Below are positions 51,096-64,000 of a stretch of DNA of 64,000 nt, piece after piece; position 1 is the stretch's first letter; each line of letters begins with the position of its first letter. The stretch is taken from the NCBI RefSeq assembly GCF_041435215.1, contig NZ_CP108394.1:248001-312000 (forward strand), written 5' to 3'. The notes beneath the pieces were generated by a model. That model saw only the letters and a program-made list of their open reading frames with translations. It made no database searches and was not told the origin of the DNA. Source of the DNA: Streptomyces sp. NBC_01314. Its GTDB lineage: Bacteria > Actinomycetota > Actinomycetes > Streptomycetales > Streptomycetaceae. The translations under genes and the position numbers were made by a program.

Positions 51096-52450
51096 TTGAC
51101 CAGCTTCTTACCGTTCGCGAGCTGCTTGTTGATGCCCGAGTTCAGCTGGTCCGCCAGCTTTCCCACGGCCAGGTCCCCCTTGATCGCAGCGGGCATCACC
51201 TGGTTGACCACAGCATCGAGGGCGTCGAGCCGGGCGTACGGGGTGAATGAGATCACCGAGAAGTGGGGCAGCTCCCTCTCCTGCACCGCGTATGCCTGCT
51301 TCTGGTAGGCCTCGGTCTGCGGCAGCAGGGGGCGCAGGGACTTCAGTGCGGGCAGGCCGCCGCCGCTTTCCGCACGCGCCTTGGCAGGCGCACCGCCGAG
51401 GAAGTACTCGTACGCCGCCCAGGCCGCGTCCTTGTTCTTGCCGGCCTTGGGCATCCAGTAGCCGGTCGCTCCGGAGCAGGAGCTCACCCGGGTGCTGCCG
51501 AACTGCGGGGCGGGGGCGAAGCGCGCGGTCTCGGCACTCTTCTTGTCGGTGGCGACCATGCCGCCGAACCAGTAGCCGTCGGTGGCCATCGCCATGCGGT
51601 TGGCCTGGAAGGTGGGCCAGTCCCAGCCGTTGGGGTCGGGGTTGGCGATGCTGGGCGTGATACCGGCCTTGGCCAGCTTCAGATACCAGGTGAGAGCCTT
51701 GATCCCCTCCGGGCTGGAGAAGTCGACGGCGGAGAAGTCGTCGGTGAAGAGCTGACCGCCCTGAGAGGCGATCATGGTCAGGAAGTTCGCGGTGTTGCCG
51801 GCGAAGCTCAGCCCGTAGACCTTGGCCTTCTTGCCGGTCCGAGTGAGGGCCTTGCCCTTCTCGAAGACCTCGTCGTAGGTCATCGGGACGGTGTCGCTGG
51901 GGTTCTCCACGCCGGCCTGGTCGAACAGTCCGGTGTTGTACCAGATCATGTTGTCCTGGGAGTAGTCCTTCGCCATCCCGTAGCGGGGTCCCTTGCCCTG
52001 CGTCGTACCGTCGTAGCGCCAGACGTCGTTGATCGGGTCCAGGTCGCCGACCTTGAGGATGCTGCTCTTGGCGAAGTAGTCGTCCAGGTCCTGGGCGACA
52101 CCGTGCGCCGCGAGGTAGGGGGCGTCCACAGCACCCTGACCGCGGACGATGTCAGGGGGGCTGCCGGCGGTGAGCATGGCGGTCAGCCGGGTGAGGTCGT
52201 ACTTCAGGATCGTGAGCTTGAGGCCGAGCGCCTTCTCGGCCGCCTTGATGGCGGCGGGCTCTCCCAGCTCCGTGCCGTTCGACATGATGGTCACCGCGGC
52301 CTTGGCCCCGGACTTGCCCCCGGACTTGTCCGAGGACACCGAGCCGGCACACCCCGACAGCAGGCCGCCTCCGGTGGCCGCCGCGGCGACGCCGGCCGAA
52401 GTGGTGAGGAACCCGCGACGTGTCATCGGGGTTCTGGCTATGGACCGCAT
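51092..52450 (-). CDS. Sugar-binding lipoprotein of a CUT1 ABC importer
   Basis: The 452-residue protein has a twin-arginine start (MTRRGFLTTSAGVAAAATG) followed by the lipobox LLSGC (Cys ~34), so it is probably a Tat-exported lipoprotein. The rest is a family 1 solute-binding fold (VTIMSNGTELGEPAAIKAAE near 51, GATGYWMPKAGKNKDAAWAA near 329). It is the first gene of the importer operon and lies downstream of the LacI operators. Confidence 0.92.
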   Translation of the reverse strand: MRSIARTPMTRRGFLTTSAGVAAAATGGGLLSGCAGSVSSDKSGGKSGAKAAVTIMSNGTELGEPAAIKAAEKALGLKLTILKYDLTRLTAMLTAGSPPDIVRGQGAVDAPYLAAHGVAQDLDDYFAKSSILKVGDLDPINDVWRYDGTTQGKGPRYGMAKDYSQDNMIWYNTGLFDQAGVENPSDTVPMTYDEVFEKGKALTRTGKKAKVYGLSFAGNTANFLTMIASQGGQLFTDDFSAVDFSSPEGIKALTWYLKLAKAGITPSIANPDPNGWDWPTFQANRMAMATDGYWFGGMVATDKKSAETARFAPAPQFGSTRVSSCSGATGYWMPKAGKNKDAAWAAYEYFLGGAPAKARAESGGGLPALKSLRPLLPQTEAYQKQAYAVQERELPHFSVISFTPYARLDALDAVVNQVMPAAIKGDLAVGKLADQLNSGINKQLANGKKLVK

Positions 52451-52659
52451 AATTGCCTGCCTTTCAGGGGCTGTTGCGCGATTTTCCTGTACGGCGATGG
52501 GCGCAGCGTGTTCCTGGCGCGGAAATTCCGTCCAGCGTCAGGTTGAATGCCGAAGTTTGGGACGTACGTCGGATCGACGGAGTCAGTGCAGCTCAGAGCG
52601 GCGATGCGAGGGCCGGGGAGCACGCTTGACCAAATGGGAAGAGTTTCCGCAGACCAGTT

Positions 52660-52673
52660 TTTGACCGGTCAAA
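52660..52673. promoter_or_regulatory. LacI-type operator 1, TTTGACCGGTCAAA
   Basis: A perfect 14-bp palindrome with central CG, the form bound by LacI/GalR proteins. It sits 210 bp before the importer start (minus strand, 52450) and shares its core with operator 2. Confidence 0.8.
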
Positions 52674-52828
52674 CGCTGCGGGGCAAGACGTTAGCCACGT
52701 GTATCGGATGCGTCAAGAACTCGTGTCCATCTCTTTTTTGGTGGTGGCCCGCAGCCGATGGAAACCATGAAGTGTCATCGCCTTGACTGCACTCTTCGGA
52801 CGCTGTAACAATCCAGCCTCGACAGCGT

Positions 52829-52842
52829 TTTTACCGGTCAAA
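52829..52842. promoter_or_regulatory. LacI-type operator 2, TTTTACCGGTCAAA
   Basis: One half of the palindrome is altered (TTTTACC for TTTGACC), but the rest matches operator 1, 169 bp away. It lies immediately before the LacI gene, suiting autorepression. Two operators at this distance could allow looping. The remainder of 52451-52860 holds no gene. Confidence 0.75.
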
Positions 52843-52860
52843 CGAGAGGCGGGCCGCTCC

Positions 52861-53865
52861 GTGGTCACCATGGCCGACGTCGCGAAGCGCGCCGGCGTCA
52901 CCAAGCAGACCGTCTCCAATGTGGTCCGGAGGCGGTCGGTCGTCAGCCCCGACACCAGAGCCAGAGTCGAGGCGGCGATCGCAGAGCTGGGGTACACCCC
53001 CAACCTGGTCGCCCGCAGTCTGGCCACCGGCACGACGATGACCGTCGGCTTCATGGTGCCCACCATCGTCCATCCGTTCTACTCGGAGGTGGTGGAGGAA
53101 GTGGAGACCCTGCTGGAAAGGCACGGCTATCACCTGCTCCTGGCCACGACCCGGGGTGACGGCGAGCGCGCCCGGCGCCACCTGGCCTCGCTGTCCAGCC
53201 GGTCCGTGGATGCCCTTCTGGTTGCCGGCGATTTCGACCTGAGCGACGGCGTCCCGCCACTGGACGACTACGGCCTGCCGGTCGTCCTGTGCGCCTGGGA
53301 GATCGACCCGCCGGACACACTGCCCGTGGTCACCGTCGACTACGAGCAGGCCGGGTATCTGGCCGGCCGTCACCTCCGGGAACTCGGCCACCGTCGGCTG
53401 ATGGTGATCGCCGACCTCCCGGCACACCGCATCAGGGTCAGCGGCGCCCTGCGGGCCTTCGCCGAGGACAGCCTCGACGTCCGCGAAGACTCAGTGTTCA
53501 CCGCTCTCGGGGCGACCTCCGAGTCCGGATACGAGGCGGCCATGCTCGCCCTGAGCGCCGCCGACCGCCCGACGGCGGTGTTCGCTTCCACCGATGCCAT
53601 CGCCCTGGGCGTGATGGAAGCCGTACGGCGCCACGGTCTGCGGGTACCCGAGGACGTGTCGGTCGTCGGCATCGATGACATTCCGCAGGCCTCGCACGCC
53701 CATCCGCCGCTGACCACTGTGGCCCTCCCGAAGCGGCAGATGGCTCAGGAGGCCACCGGACTTCTGCTGCGCGGGATCGCCGAGAACCGGCAGGTGCCGC
53801 CCTCTCTGACCCTCATCACCCCCGAAGTCCTGGTCCGCGCGAGCTCCGCGCCGCCGACCGGCTGA
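52861..53865 (+). CDS. LacI family transcriptional regulator
   Basis: The core protein begins MADVAKRAGVTKQTVSNVVR, the LacI helix-turn-helix. The GTG at 52861 and the ATG at 52870 are both possible starts; an ATG at 52783 would place the operator inside the gene. The hinge (ARVEAAIAELGYTPNLVARS) and the sugar-binding domain (~60-330, VGFMVPTIVHPFYSEVVEEV, VSVVGIDDIPQASHAHPPLT) follow. It probably represses the divergent importer/GH51 operon and the downstream GH2/GH95 genes via TTTGACCGGTCAAA sites, releasing on an imported sugar. Confidence 0.92.
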   Translation: MVTMADVAKRAGVTKQTVSNVVRRRSVVSPDTRARVEAAIAELGYTPNLVARSLATGTTMTVGFMVPTIVHPFYSEVVEEVETLLERHGYHLLLATTRGDGERARRHLASLSSRSVDALLVAGDFDLSDGVPPLDDYGLPVVLCAWEIDPPDTLPVVTVDYEQAGYLAGRHLRELGHRRLMVIADLPAHRIRVSGALRAFAEDSLDVREDSVFTALGATSESGYEAAMLALSAADRPTAVFASTDAIALGVMEAVRRHGLRVPEDVSVVGIDDIPQASHAHPPLTTVALPKRQMAQEATGLLLRGIAENRQVPPSLTLITPEVLVRASSAPPTG

Positions 53866-53917
53866 CCTCACCGGTCGGGGCGTGTGCCCCGCCCCCGCCA
53901 CGCCCGCACCTCCCTGA

Positions 53918-59298
<5,381 letters not shown>

Positions 59299-59407
59299 TC
59301 CGCCGAAGTGCGTGCTGGAACAAGTCGACCTGCTCGGCGAAGAGGTGATCGTACTGCTGCAAGCAGGGCGTTTCCCGCGGGTCCGGTCCTCTGCCTCGGC
59401 TCTTTCG

Positions 59408-59428
59408 GGCCCCGCGTGGCGGGGCCCG
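59408..59428. terminator. 9-bp perfect hairpin after GH95
   Basis: GGGCCCCGC (59408-59416) and GCGGGGCCC (59420-59428) pair around a GTG loop, 110 bp after the GH95 stop. No T-run follows on either strand, so termination is only a possibility. Confidence 0.4.
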
Positions 59429-59484
59429 TGCAGGGTCAGTTCGCGGGGTCGGCGGTGTGCCCCGGCGGAGAGGCGCCGACGGCA

Positions 59485-59685
59485 GGGTTTTCCCCGCCAG
59501 CCACTGCTCCACCACGGCGATATGGACGGTGGTGGTGGAGACGGCCAGAGGGCCGTCGCGTGCCTGGAGCGCGGCGAGGATCGCCTCGTGGTCCTGGTGG
59601 GCTTGGTCCAGGGCGCGCCGGGTGCGGCTGCCCCGGACGATGCGCACGCGCTGGGTACGAGTGGAGAGGACTTGGAGCAGCATCG
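59485..59685 (-). pseudogene. GntR/FadR-type regulator, C-terminal FCD-domain fragment
   Basis: The minus strand reads ALDQAHQDHEAILAALQARD, then STTTVHIAVVEQWLAGK. This is the terminal helix pair of the FCD ligand domain in FadR-subfamily regulators (EHRAILDALRARD...AMRAHL). The DNA-binding part is absent, so the fragment is inactive. It abuts a GH78 fragment on the same strand, which shows that two genes have been joined by a deletion. Confidence 0.5.
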
Positions 59686-59691
59686 ACAGGA

Positions 59692-59780
59692 CGGGGTGAG
59701 GAAGCCGGCAGTGTCGAACAGGAAGTTCGCGGTGGGCGAGAAGACCTGGATGTCGCCGGTCCACCCCACTTCGGTCAGGT
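59692..59780 (-). pseudogene. GH78 alpha-L-rhamnosidase fragment (catalytic-region piece)
   Basis: The minus strand reads VGWTGDIQVFSPTANFLFDT followed by AGFLTP. It matches the active-site stretch of GH78, seen intact in the neighbouring gene as LGWTGDLSAFAPTAAFLFDV. Only ~30 codons remain. It lies back to back with a second, oppositely oriented GH78 piece. Confidence 0.7.
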
Positions 59781-59972
59781 CGCGGTCGGCTGGGTGCGGT
59801 TGCGCGTCCGCGGTCTCGCGCCGGGCAGCGAGGTCGTCGTACGGCACTGGAAGGTCCTCGTGAACGGGGGCTCGGTACGCGTCCCCTGCGCACGGCGAAG
59901 TCGACCGACAGCTACCGCGTGGCGGGCGGGGGCGAGGAGGTGCTGGAGCCGTCTCGAGCCACTCCGTTCTGA
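59770..59972 (+). pseudogene. GH78 alpha-L-rhamnosidase fragment, frameshifted
   Basis: The plus strand reads VGWVRLRVRGLAPGSEVVVR then, after a shift near 59868, TRPLRTAKSTDSYRVAGGG and EEVLEP. This is the accessory-domain stretch just before the catalytic barrel of GH78 (compare VGWLKLRVRGPVGTVITARH in the intact gene). It is not a copy of the neighbour; it comes from a divergent paralogue. It overlaps the 3' end of the intact GH78 gene, whose last ~20 codons are read antisense through it. Confidence 0.7.
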
Positions 59973-62233
59973 ACGGGTAACCGCGAGAACTCGACGTCGA
60001 GGGTGTAACGACCGGACGACAGCTCACGGTCGGCGTGGCCCGGCCAGCGAAAGACCGCGCGGCTGCCCCTGGGGATGGTCACCGAGACCGTCACGCGATT
60101 GTCCTGGCGGTGCCAGTCGACAGCGACTCGGCCGTGGGGGGTCTGCAGTGCGCACCGAGCCCAGTCGATGCCGTCCGCAACCTGCGGTGCCACCAGGATC
60201 TCGTGGTAACCAGGGGTCAATGGCGCGATACCTCCTACGGTGCGATGGATCCAGTCGGCTACCGCCCCGAGCGCATAGTGGTTGAAGCTGGTCATGTCGC
60301 CCGGGTTGATACGGCCATCCGGCAGCATTGAGTCCCAGCGCTCCCAGATGGTCGTGGCGCCCATGGTGACTGGGTACAGCCACGACGGGCACTCGCGCTG
60401 GAGAAGCAGGCGGTACGCGGTGTCAATGTGCCCTGTCGAGCTCAGAGCGCCGGTGACGAAAGGCGTTCCGGCGAAGCCGGTCGAGATCCGGTGGCCGCTC
60501 GCCTCGACGAGTTCAGCCAGCCGGTCACCGGCCCAGGCCTGTTCCGTTTCGTCGAGCACCCCGAACGCGATAGCCAGCGTGTAAACGGAGGCGCAATCGC
60601 TCTTGATGCGCTGATCGTCGACGTAGTGGCGGCGGAATGCGGCCCGGATGCCCGCGGCCGTAGAGGCGAATTCCGCGGCTTCCTCGGATTTGCCGAGCAG
60701 CCGTGCCGCCTGCGCGACGAGCATCATCGTCCGGTACGCGCACGCCGTTGCCACCACACCGGGATCCGCTTTGGCGCGTTCGGGGTGTTCGGCAGGGGCG
60801 TCCGGGTCGAGCCAGTCGCCGAACTGGAAGCCTGTGTCCCACAGGCCCGAAGGGGATAGCGATGCGCGGACCCTCCGTGCGTGGGCGAGCATCGTCGGGA
60901 GCGTCTCGCTCAGGATCGTGAGCTCGCCGTACGCCTCCCACAGTGCCCAGGGAACCCAGACAGCAGCGTCGCTCCACAACGCAACAGGCTGGCCTGCCGG
61001 CGGGCCGGCTTCCGCGTCGACGGCATGCTTGAGGATGTCAGGAACGACGAGTGGGACGATGCCGGCGTGGGACTGCTCGAGCGCGAGGTCGCGCACCCAG
61101 TCGAGGAGGAAGTCCTTCACGTCGAACAGAAAAGCGGCCGTCGGTGCGAACGCTGAGAGGTCTCCCGTCCAGCCGAGGCGTTCGTCGCGTTGCGGGCAGT
61201 CAGTGGGGACGTCGACGAAGTTGCCCTGCATGCTGCGGACGACGTTCGCGTGGAAGGTCGTCAGATCCGGGTCGGAGCACTCGAACTCACCGGTCCGGCG
61301 CAGGTCGGACGAGACGACGACGGCGGTCACCGCGTCATCGACCGGAAGTCCTTCCGGCCAGCCGCTGAGTTCGGCGTAGCGAAACCCGTGGAAGGTCATT
61401 GTCGGCTCGAAGGTGTCGTCCCCGCCGCTCAACGTGAAATGGTCGGTTGCCAGAGCCGAACGCAGTGGCCGTACGCACAGCTCGCCGTCTTCGAGGACCT
61501 CGGCGTGCCGTGCCGTGATGACCGTCCCCACTGGTCCGCGCACACGGAGCTTGAGCCAGCCGACGACGTTCCGTCCGAAGTCGATGAGGACGGCGCCCGA
61601 AGGGCTGCGCCATGTCGTCTGCGGCTGCAGGTGGGCGATGCGCCGTACCGGCGGCTTGGGGTCAAGACTGAGGCGGGCGCTGTCGTAGTCCACCAGACGG
61701 ACACCGGCCCAGCCGTCGGCCTGGAATCCGGGGCGCAGCCAGGCATCGTCCTCGCGTCGGGCATCGATGGCCTGGCCGTTGTACAGGTCGTCGGCGACCA
61801 CCGGCCCGGGGCCGGACATCCACGACTCATCGGTGGCGACTACCGCCTCGTGCCCGTCGGCGTAGGTCAGCCGCAGTTCCGCGAAGGCAGCGATGTCCTG
61901 ACCATAACGATTCGTCTCGATCCAGCCCAGACGTCCGCGGTACCAGCCGTTGCCGACTGTGATCGCGAGCGTCGAGATCTCGCCGACGAGATCAGTCACG
62001 TCGAGCTCGACGAAGTGCAGTCGCCACTCGTAGCTGGTCCACCCTGGAGTCAGTACGGCGTCCGTCACCGGCCGTCCGTTGATCCAGGCCTCACATATGC
62101 CCAATGCGGACAGTCGCAGGGTGGCTGCGACCAGTCCTCCGTGCCCTGGCTCGGTGGAGAACTCCCGTCGGAATCGCGGGGCGGACTCGATGCCGTTTTC
62201 GGGCGCGATGAAGCGCCCCGTCCAGATGGTCAC
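59912..62233 (-). CDS. Alpha-L-rhamnosidase, GH78
   Basis: The 773-residue enzyme has the N-terminal lectin-like domains (APRFRREFSTEPGHGGLVAA, ICEAWINGRPVTDAVLTPGW), then the (alpha/alpha)6 barrel. Catalytic motifs are DCPQRDERLGWTGD (~343-356) and TIWERWDSM (general base). It ends with a beta-sandwich up to RYTLDVEFSRLPV. The last ~20 residues (QNGVARDGSSTSSPPPATR) read through a GH78 relic on the other strand, so the native C-terminus is likely lost or altered. No signal peptide: it acts on imported rhamnosides, fitting the adjacent importer. Base use has slightly lower G+C than most neighbours. Confidence 0.92.
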   Translation of the reverse strand: MTIWTGRFIAPENGIESAPRFRREFSTEPGHGGLVAATLRLSALGICEAWINGRPVTDAVLTPGWTSYEWRLHFVELDVTDLVGEISTLAITVGNGWYRGRLGWIETNRYGQDIAAFAELRLTYADGHEAVVATDESWMSGPGPVVADDLYNGQAIDARREDDAWLRPGFQADGWAGVRLVDYDSARLSLDPKPPVRRIAHLQPQTTWRSPSGAVLIDFGRNVVGWLKLRVRGPVGTVITARHAEVLEDGELCVRPLRSALATDHFTLSGGDDTFEPTMTFHGFRYAELSGWPEGLPVDDAVTAVVVSSDLRRTGEFECSDPDLTTFHANVVRSMQGNFVDVPTDCPQRDERLGWTGDLSAFAPTAAFLFDVKDFLLDWVRDLALEQSHAGIVPLVVPDILKHAVDAEAGPPAGQPVALWSDAAVWVPWALWEAYGELTILSETLPTMLAHARRVRASLSPSGLWDTGFQFGDWLDPDAPAEHPERAKADPGVVATACAYRTMMLVAQAARLLGKSEEAAEFASTAAGIRAAFRRHYVDDQRIKSDCASVYTLAIAFGVLDETEQAWAGDRLAELVEASGHRISTGFAGTPFVTGALSSTGHIDTAYRLLLQRECPSWLYPVTMGATTIWERWDSMLPDGRINPGDMTSFNHYALGAVADWIHRTVGGIAPLTPGYHEILVAPQVADGIDWARCALQTPHGRVAVDWHRQDNRVTVSVTIPRGSRAVFRWPGHADRELSSGRYTLDVEFSRLPVQNGVARDGSSTSSPPPATR

Positions 62234-62278
62234 GTAAATTCCAATTCACCAAAGCACTGTGGGGGGACAACGATGAAC

Positions 62279-63100
62279 TCAGCCCTTGAGGCCGCCCGCA
62301 AATCCTTGGACGATGTAGCGCTGGAGAACGAAGTACGCAGTGAGGATCGGCACGATACTGATGATTATCCCGGCGAAAATCAGGTTCCACTGGGCGCCGT
62401 ATTGGCCCACGAATCCGTAGACGGCAACGGTGATCGTCTTGTTCCCCGAACCCGACAGGTAAAGCAGCGGTTGCAGGAAGTCATTCCAGGTGAACACTGC
62501 ATTCAGGATCACGACCGTTCCCGTGATCGGCCGCATCAGAGGGAATACCACCGACCAGAAGGCACGGAATGCGCTTGCGCCATCGAGTGCGGCAGCCTCT
62601 TCGAAATCGTGGGGCAGTGCGCGCATGAAGCCGGCGTACAGGAAGATCGTGAACGGCATCGATTGGCCGACGTTCGCGAGGATGACACCGCTGAGCGAGC
62701 CAAGCAGGTGAACGTCGCGCATCGTCTGGTACAGCGGAAGCAGAGCGAGCTGCATCGGAAGCAGGAGTCCCGCAAGGAACGCGAAGTAGCTGACGGTGGA
62801 CCACCGCGAGCGTAGCCGGGAGAGGGGGTAGGCCGCGGACGACGCGAAGACGACCAGGAAGACGATGGTCAGGATTGTGACTATCACGCTGTTGATGAGC
62901 CCACCGCCGAGAGCGCCCTGGTGCCACGCGTCGACGAAGTTCTGGAAGGTCGGATGCTTGGGAAGCGCAAGAGTCGAGCTCTGGTCACCGGGAGCCTTGA
63001 AGGCGATGTTGAGGAGCAGAAAGACTGGGAAAATAAACACCAGGGCCGTCAGGATCATGACGACTTCGAGGACCCCTGTCCTCCATGTGTAGCGATACAT
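62279..63100 (-). CDS. Carbohydrate ABC permease (MalG type)
   Basis: The 273-residue protein begins TWRTGVLEVVMILTALVFIF, with six helices and the EAA loop DFEEAAALDGASAFRAFWSV (~180-199). It ends RYIVQGFAGGLKG, a typical CUT1 tail. It lies 45 bp upstream of the rhamnosidase gene and 1 bp after the MalF-type gene, so these three are one operon. The likely cargo is a rhamnose-containing oligosaccharide or glycoside, by context. Confidence 0.93.
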   Translation of the reverse strand: MYRYTWRTGVLEVVMILTALVFIFPVFLLLNIAFKAPGDQSSTLALPKHPTFQNFVDAWHQGALGGGLINSVIVTILTIVFLVVFASSAAYPLSRLRSRWSTVSYFAFLAGLLLPMQLALLPLYQTMRDVHLLGSLSGVILANVGQSMPFTIFLYAGFMRALPHDFEEAAALDGASAFRAFWSVVFPLMRPITGTVVILNAVFTWNDFLQPLLYLSGSGNKTITVAVYGFVGQYGAQWNLIFAGIIISIVPILTAYFVLQRYIVQGFAGGLKG

Positions 63101-63101
63101 C

Positions 63102-64000
63102 TCAGCCTTCGTTCTTGGAGATCATCCGATACTGAAACGCTGATGCCGCAGCCACGAACAGGGTGAGTACGACAGCCAGGGCAGCGCCGTTACTGAATCG
63201 CCCCAGCTGAAAGGCGTCCTTGTAGATCAGCGTCGAAATCGTGTCGGTCGCACCGCCGGGTCCGCCCTGGGTCATGACGAAGACCTGGTCGAACAGCTTG
63301 AAGCCCCCGATAAGGGAGAGCATCAGGTTGATCGTGAACGCCGGAGCCAGCATCGGGCGGACGATGTACCAGAAACGCCGCACCGGGCCAGCGCCGTCGA
63401 TCGCCGCCGCTTCGATCACTTCATCCGGAATTCCCTGGAGCCCCGCAAGGAAGATGACCATGGAGTATCCGACAAACTGCCAGATGACGACCGCGATGAT
63501 CGCCCAGATCGCGACCTTCGGGTCGCCGAGCCAGTTCTGCCGCATTCCACCGAGGCCGATGTTCTTGAGGACCTGGTTGAGTGCGCCTTCCGGGGCGAGG
63601 AGGTTCTGCCAGAGGAAACCCACCGCGATCGACGTGATCACCACTGGTGCGAAGAAAAGAACCCGCAGGAAGTTCCGCGACTTGATCTGCGAGTTCACAC
63701 CGAGGGCGATGAGCAGGCCGATGGCGTTCTGGACTACTGTCACGGTGACAGCGATCAGCAGGGTGTTCTTGATCGCTGTCAAGCTGTTCGTGTCGTCGAA
63801 AATCGACCGGAACTGGCGCAAACCAACCCAGTGCTTGACCGACGAGACACCGTCCCAGTCGGTGAACGCGAAGAGGCTGCCCTGTACCGCAGGAACGATC
63901 ACCGCGAACGCGTAGAGCGCGGCTGCGGGCAGAACGAACCACCACACCGACTGTGCGTAACTGCGGTACCGACGCCTCGGTCCGGGTGCCGGCGCGCCCG
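63102..64000 (-). CDS. Carbohydrate ABC permease (MalF type), partial at window end
   Basis: The frame runs off the window. Upstream of an internal GTG (63947), the reading frame continues with RRRYRSYAQSVWWFVLPAAA, which looks like the true cytoplasmic lead of a MalF-type protein, so the start lies beyond 64000. The visible ~300 residues have six helices and the EAA loop VIEAAAIDGAGPVRRFWYIV. The tail is FQYRMISKNEG. It pairs with the MalG-type gene that follows. A binding protein is expected just outside the window. Confidence 0.92.
   Translation of the reverse strand, partial: GAPAPGPRRRYRSYAQSVWWFVLPAAALYAFAVIVPAVQGSLFAFTDWDGVSSVKHWVGLRQFRSIFDDTNSLTAIKNTLLIAVTVTVVQNAIGLLIALGVNSQIKSRNFLRVLFFAPVVITSIAVGFLWQNLLAPEGALNQVLKNIGLGGMRQNWLGDPKVAIWAIIAVVIWQFVGYSMVIFLAGLQGIPDEVIEAAAIDGAGPVRRFWYIVRPMLAPAFTINLMLSLIGGFKLFDQVFVMTQGGPGGATDTISTLIYKDAFQLGRFSNGAALAVVLTLFVAAASAFQYRMISKNEG

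Overview
The window is high-GC actinobacterial DNA, almost certainly from a Streptomyces. The reasons are a strong third-position G/C bias, a Streptomyces-type telomere terminal-protein gene (Tpg), many translationally coupled ATGA/GTGA gene junctions, and a mix of catabolic, regulatory and secreted-enzyme genes typical of chromosome arms. No rRNA, tRNA or CRISPR array was seen.

Layout. (1) 0-4 kb: the end of a 3-oxoacid CoA-transferase pair, an in-frame Tap-Tpg hybrid (telomere proteins), and a broken TniQ-like gene followed by unrecognised sequence. (2) 3.8-7.4 kb: a PadR regulator coupled to an ABC exporter (ATPase plus FtsX-type permease), behind four GTATAC-like boxes spaced exactly 13 bp. 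(3) 7.9-12.2 kb: a two-domain MarR protein and a gentisate-route operon (gentisate 1,2-dioxygenase, FAH-family hydrolase, 3-hydroxybenzoate 6-hydroxylase type monooxygenase); the same putative operator lies in front of both. (4) 12.2-21.8 kb, minus strand: one long operon coding for a branched-chain-amino-acid-type (Liv) importer with fused ATPases, followed by an SDR, a VOC dioxygenase, a flavin hydroxylase, an FAH hydrolase and an IclR regulator. This looks like an uptake-plus-degradation unit for an aromatic compound. (5) 21.9-28.1 kb, plus strand: a divergent SDR and SnoaL-like gene, a PucR/CdaR-type regulator, then a carotenoid/stilbene-cleaving oxygenase and an aryl-aldehyde dehydrogenase.

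(6) 28.1-33.8 kb is a rearranged mobile region: a perfect 1,194-bp inverted duplication carrying a secreted SMP-30-like gene, with an IS256-family element, a small secreted protein and fragments of an integrase and of etfA around it. (7) 33.8-47.4 kb: a large secreted subtilisin-like protease; a redox operon with zinc alcohol dehydrogenase, SDR, FMN reductase and a Tat-exported metallo-beta-lactamase-fold enzyme; then three MarR regulators beside NAD(P)-dependent enzymes. A TTGAY-NN-RTCAA palindrome recurs at several of these promoters. (8) 47.7-64 kb: a glycan-use locus with GH51 arabinofuranosidase, a sugar ABC importer, a LacI regulator with two operators, GH2 beta-galactosidase and a GH95 enzyme; then a GH78 rhamnosidase with a second, truncated sugar importer, separated by scrambled GH78 and GntR debris.

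The common theme is saprophytic catabolism of plant-derived aromatics and hemicellulose/pectin side chains, in a region repeatedly reworked by transposition and deletion. No wholly new system is demonstrable from sequence alone. The best candidates for novelty are the Tap-Tpg hybrid, the fused LivG-LivF ATPase with a degenerate first signature motif, and the aromatic import/degradation operon.
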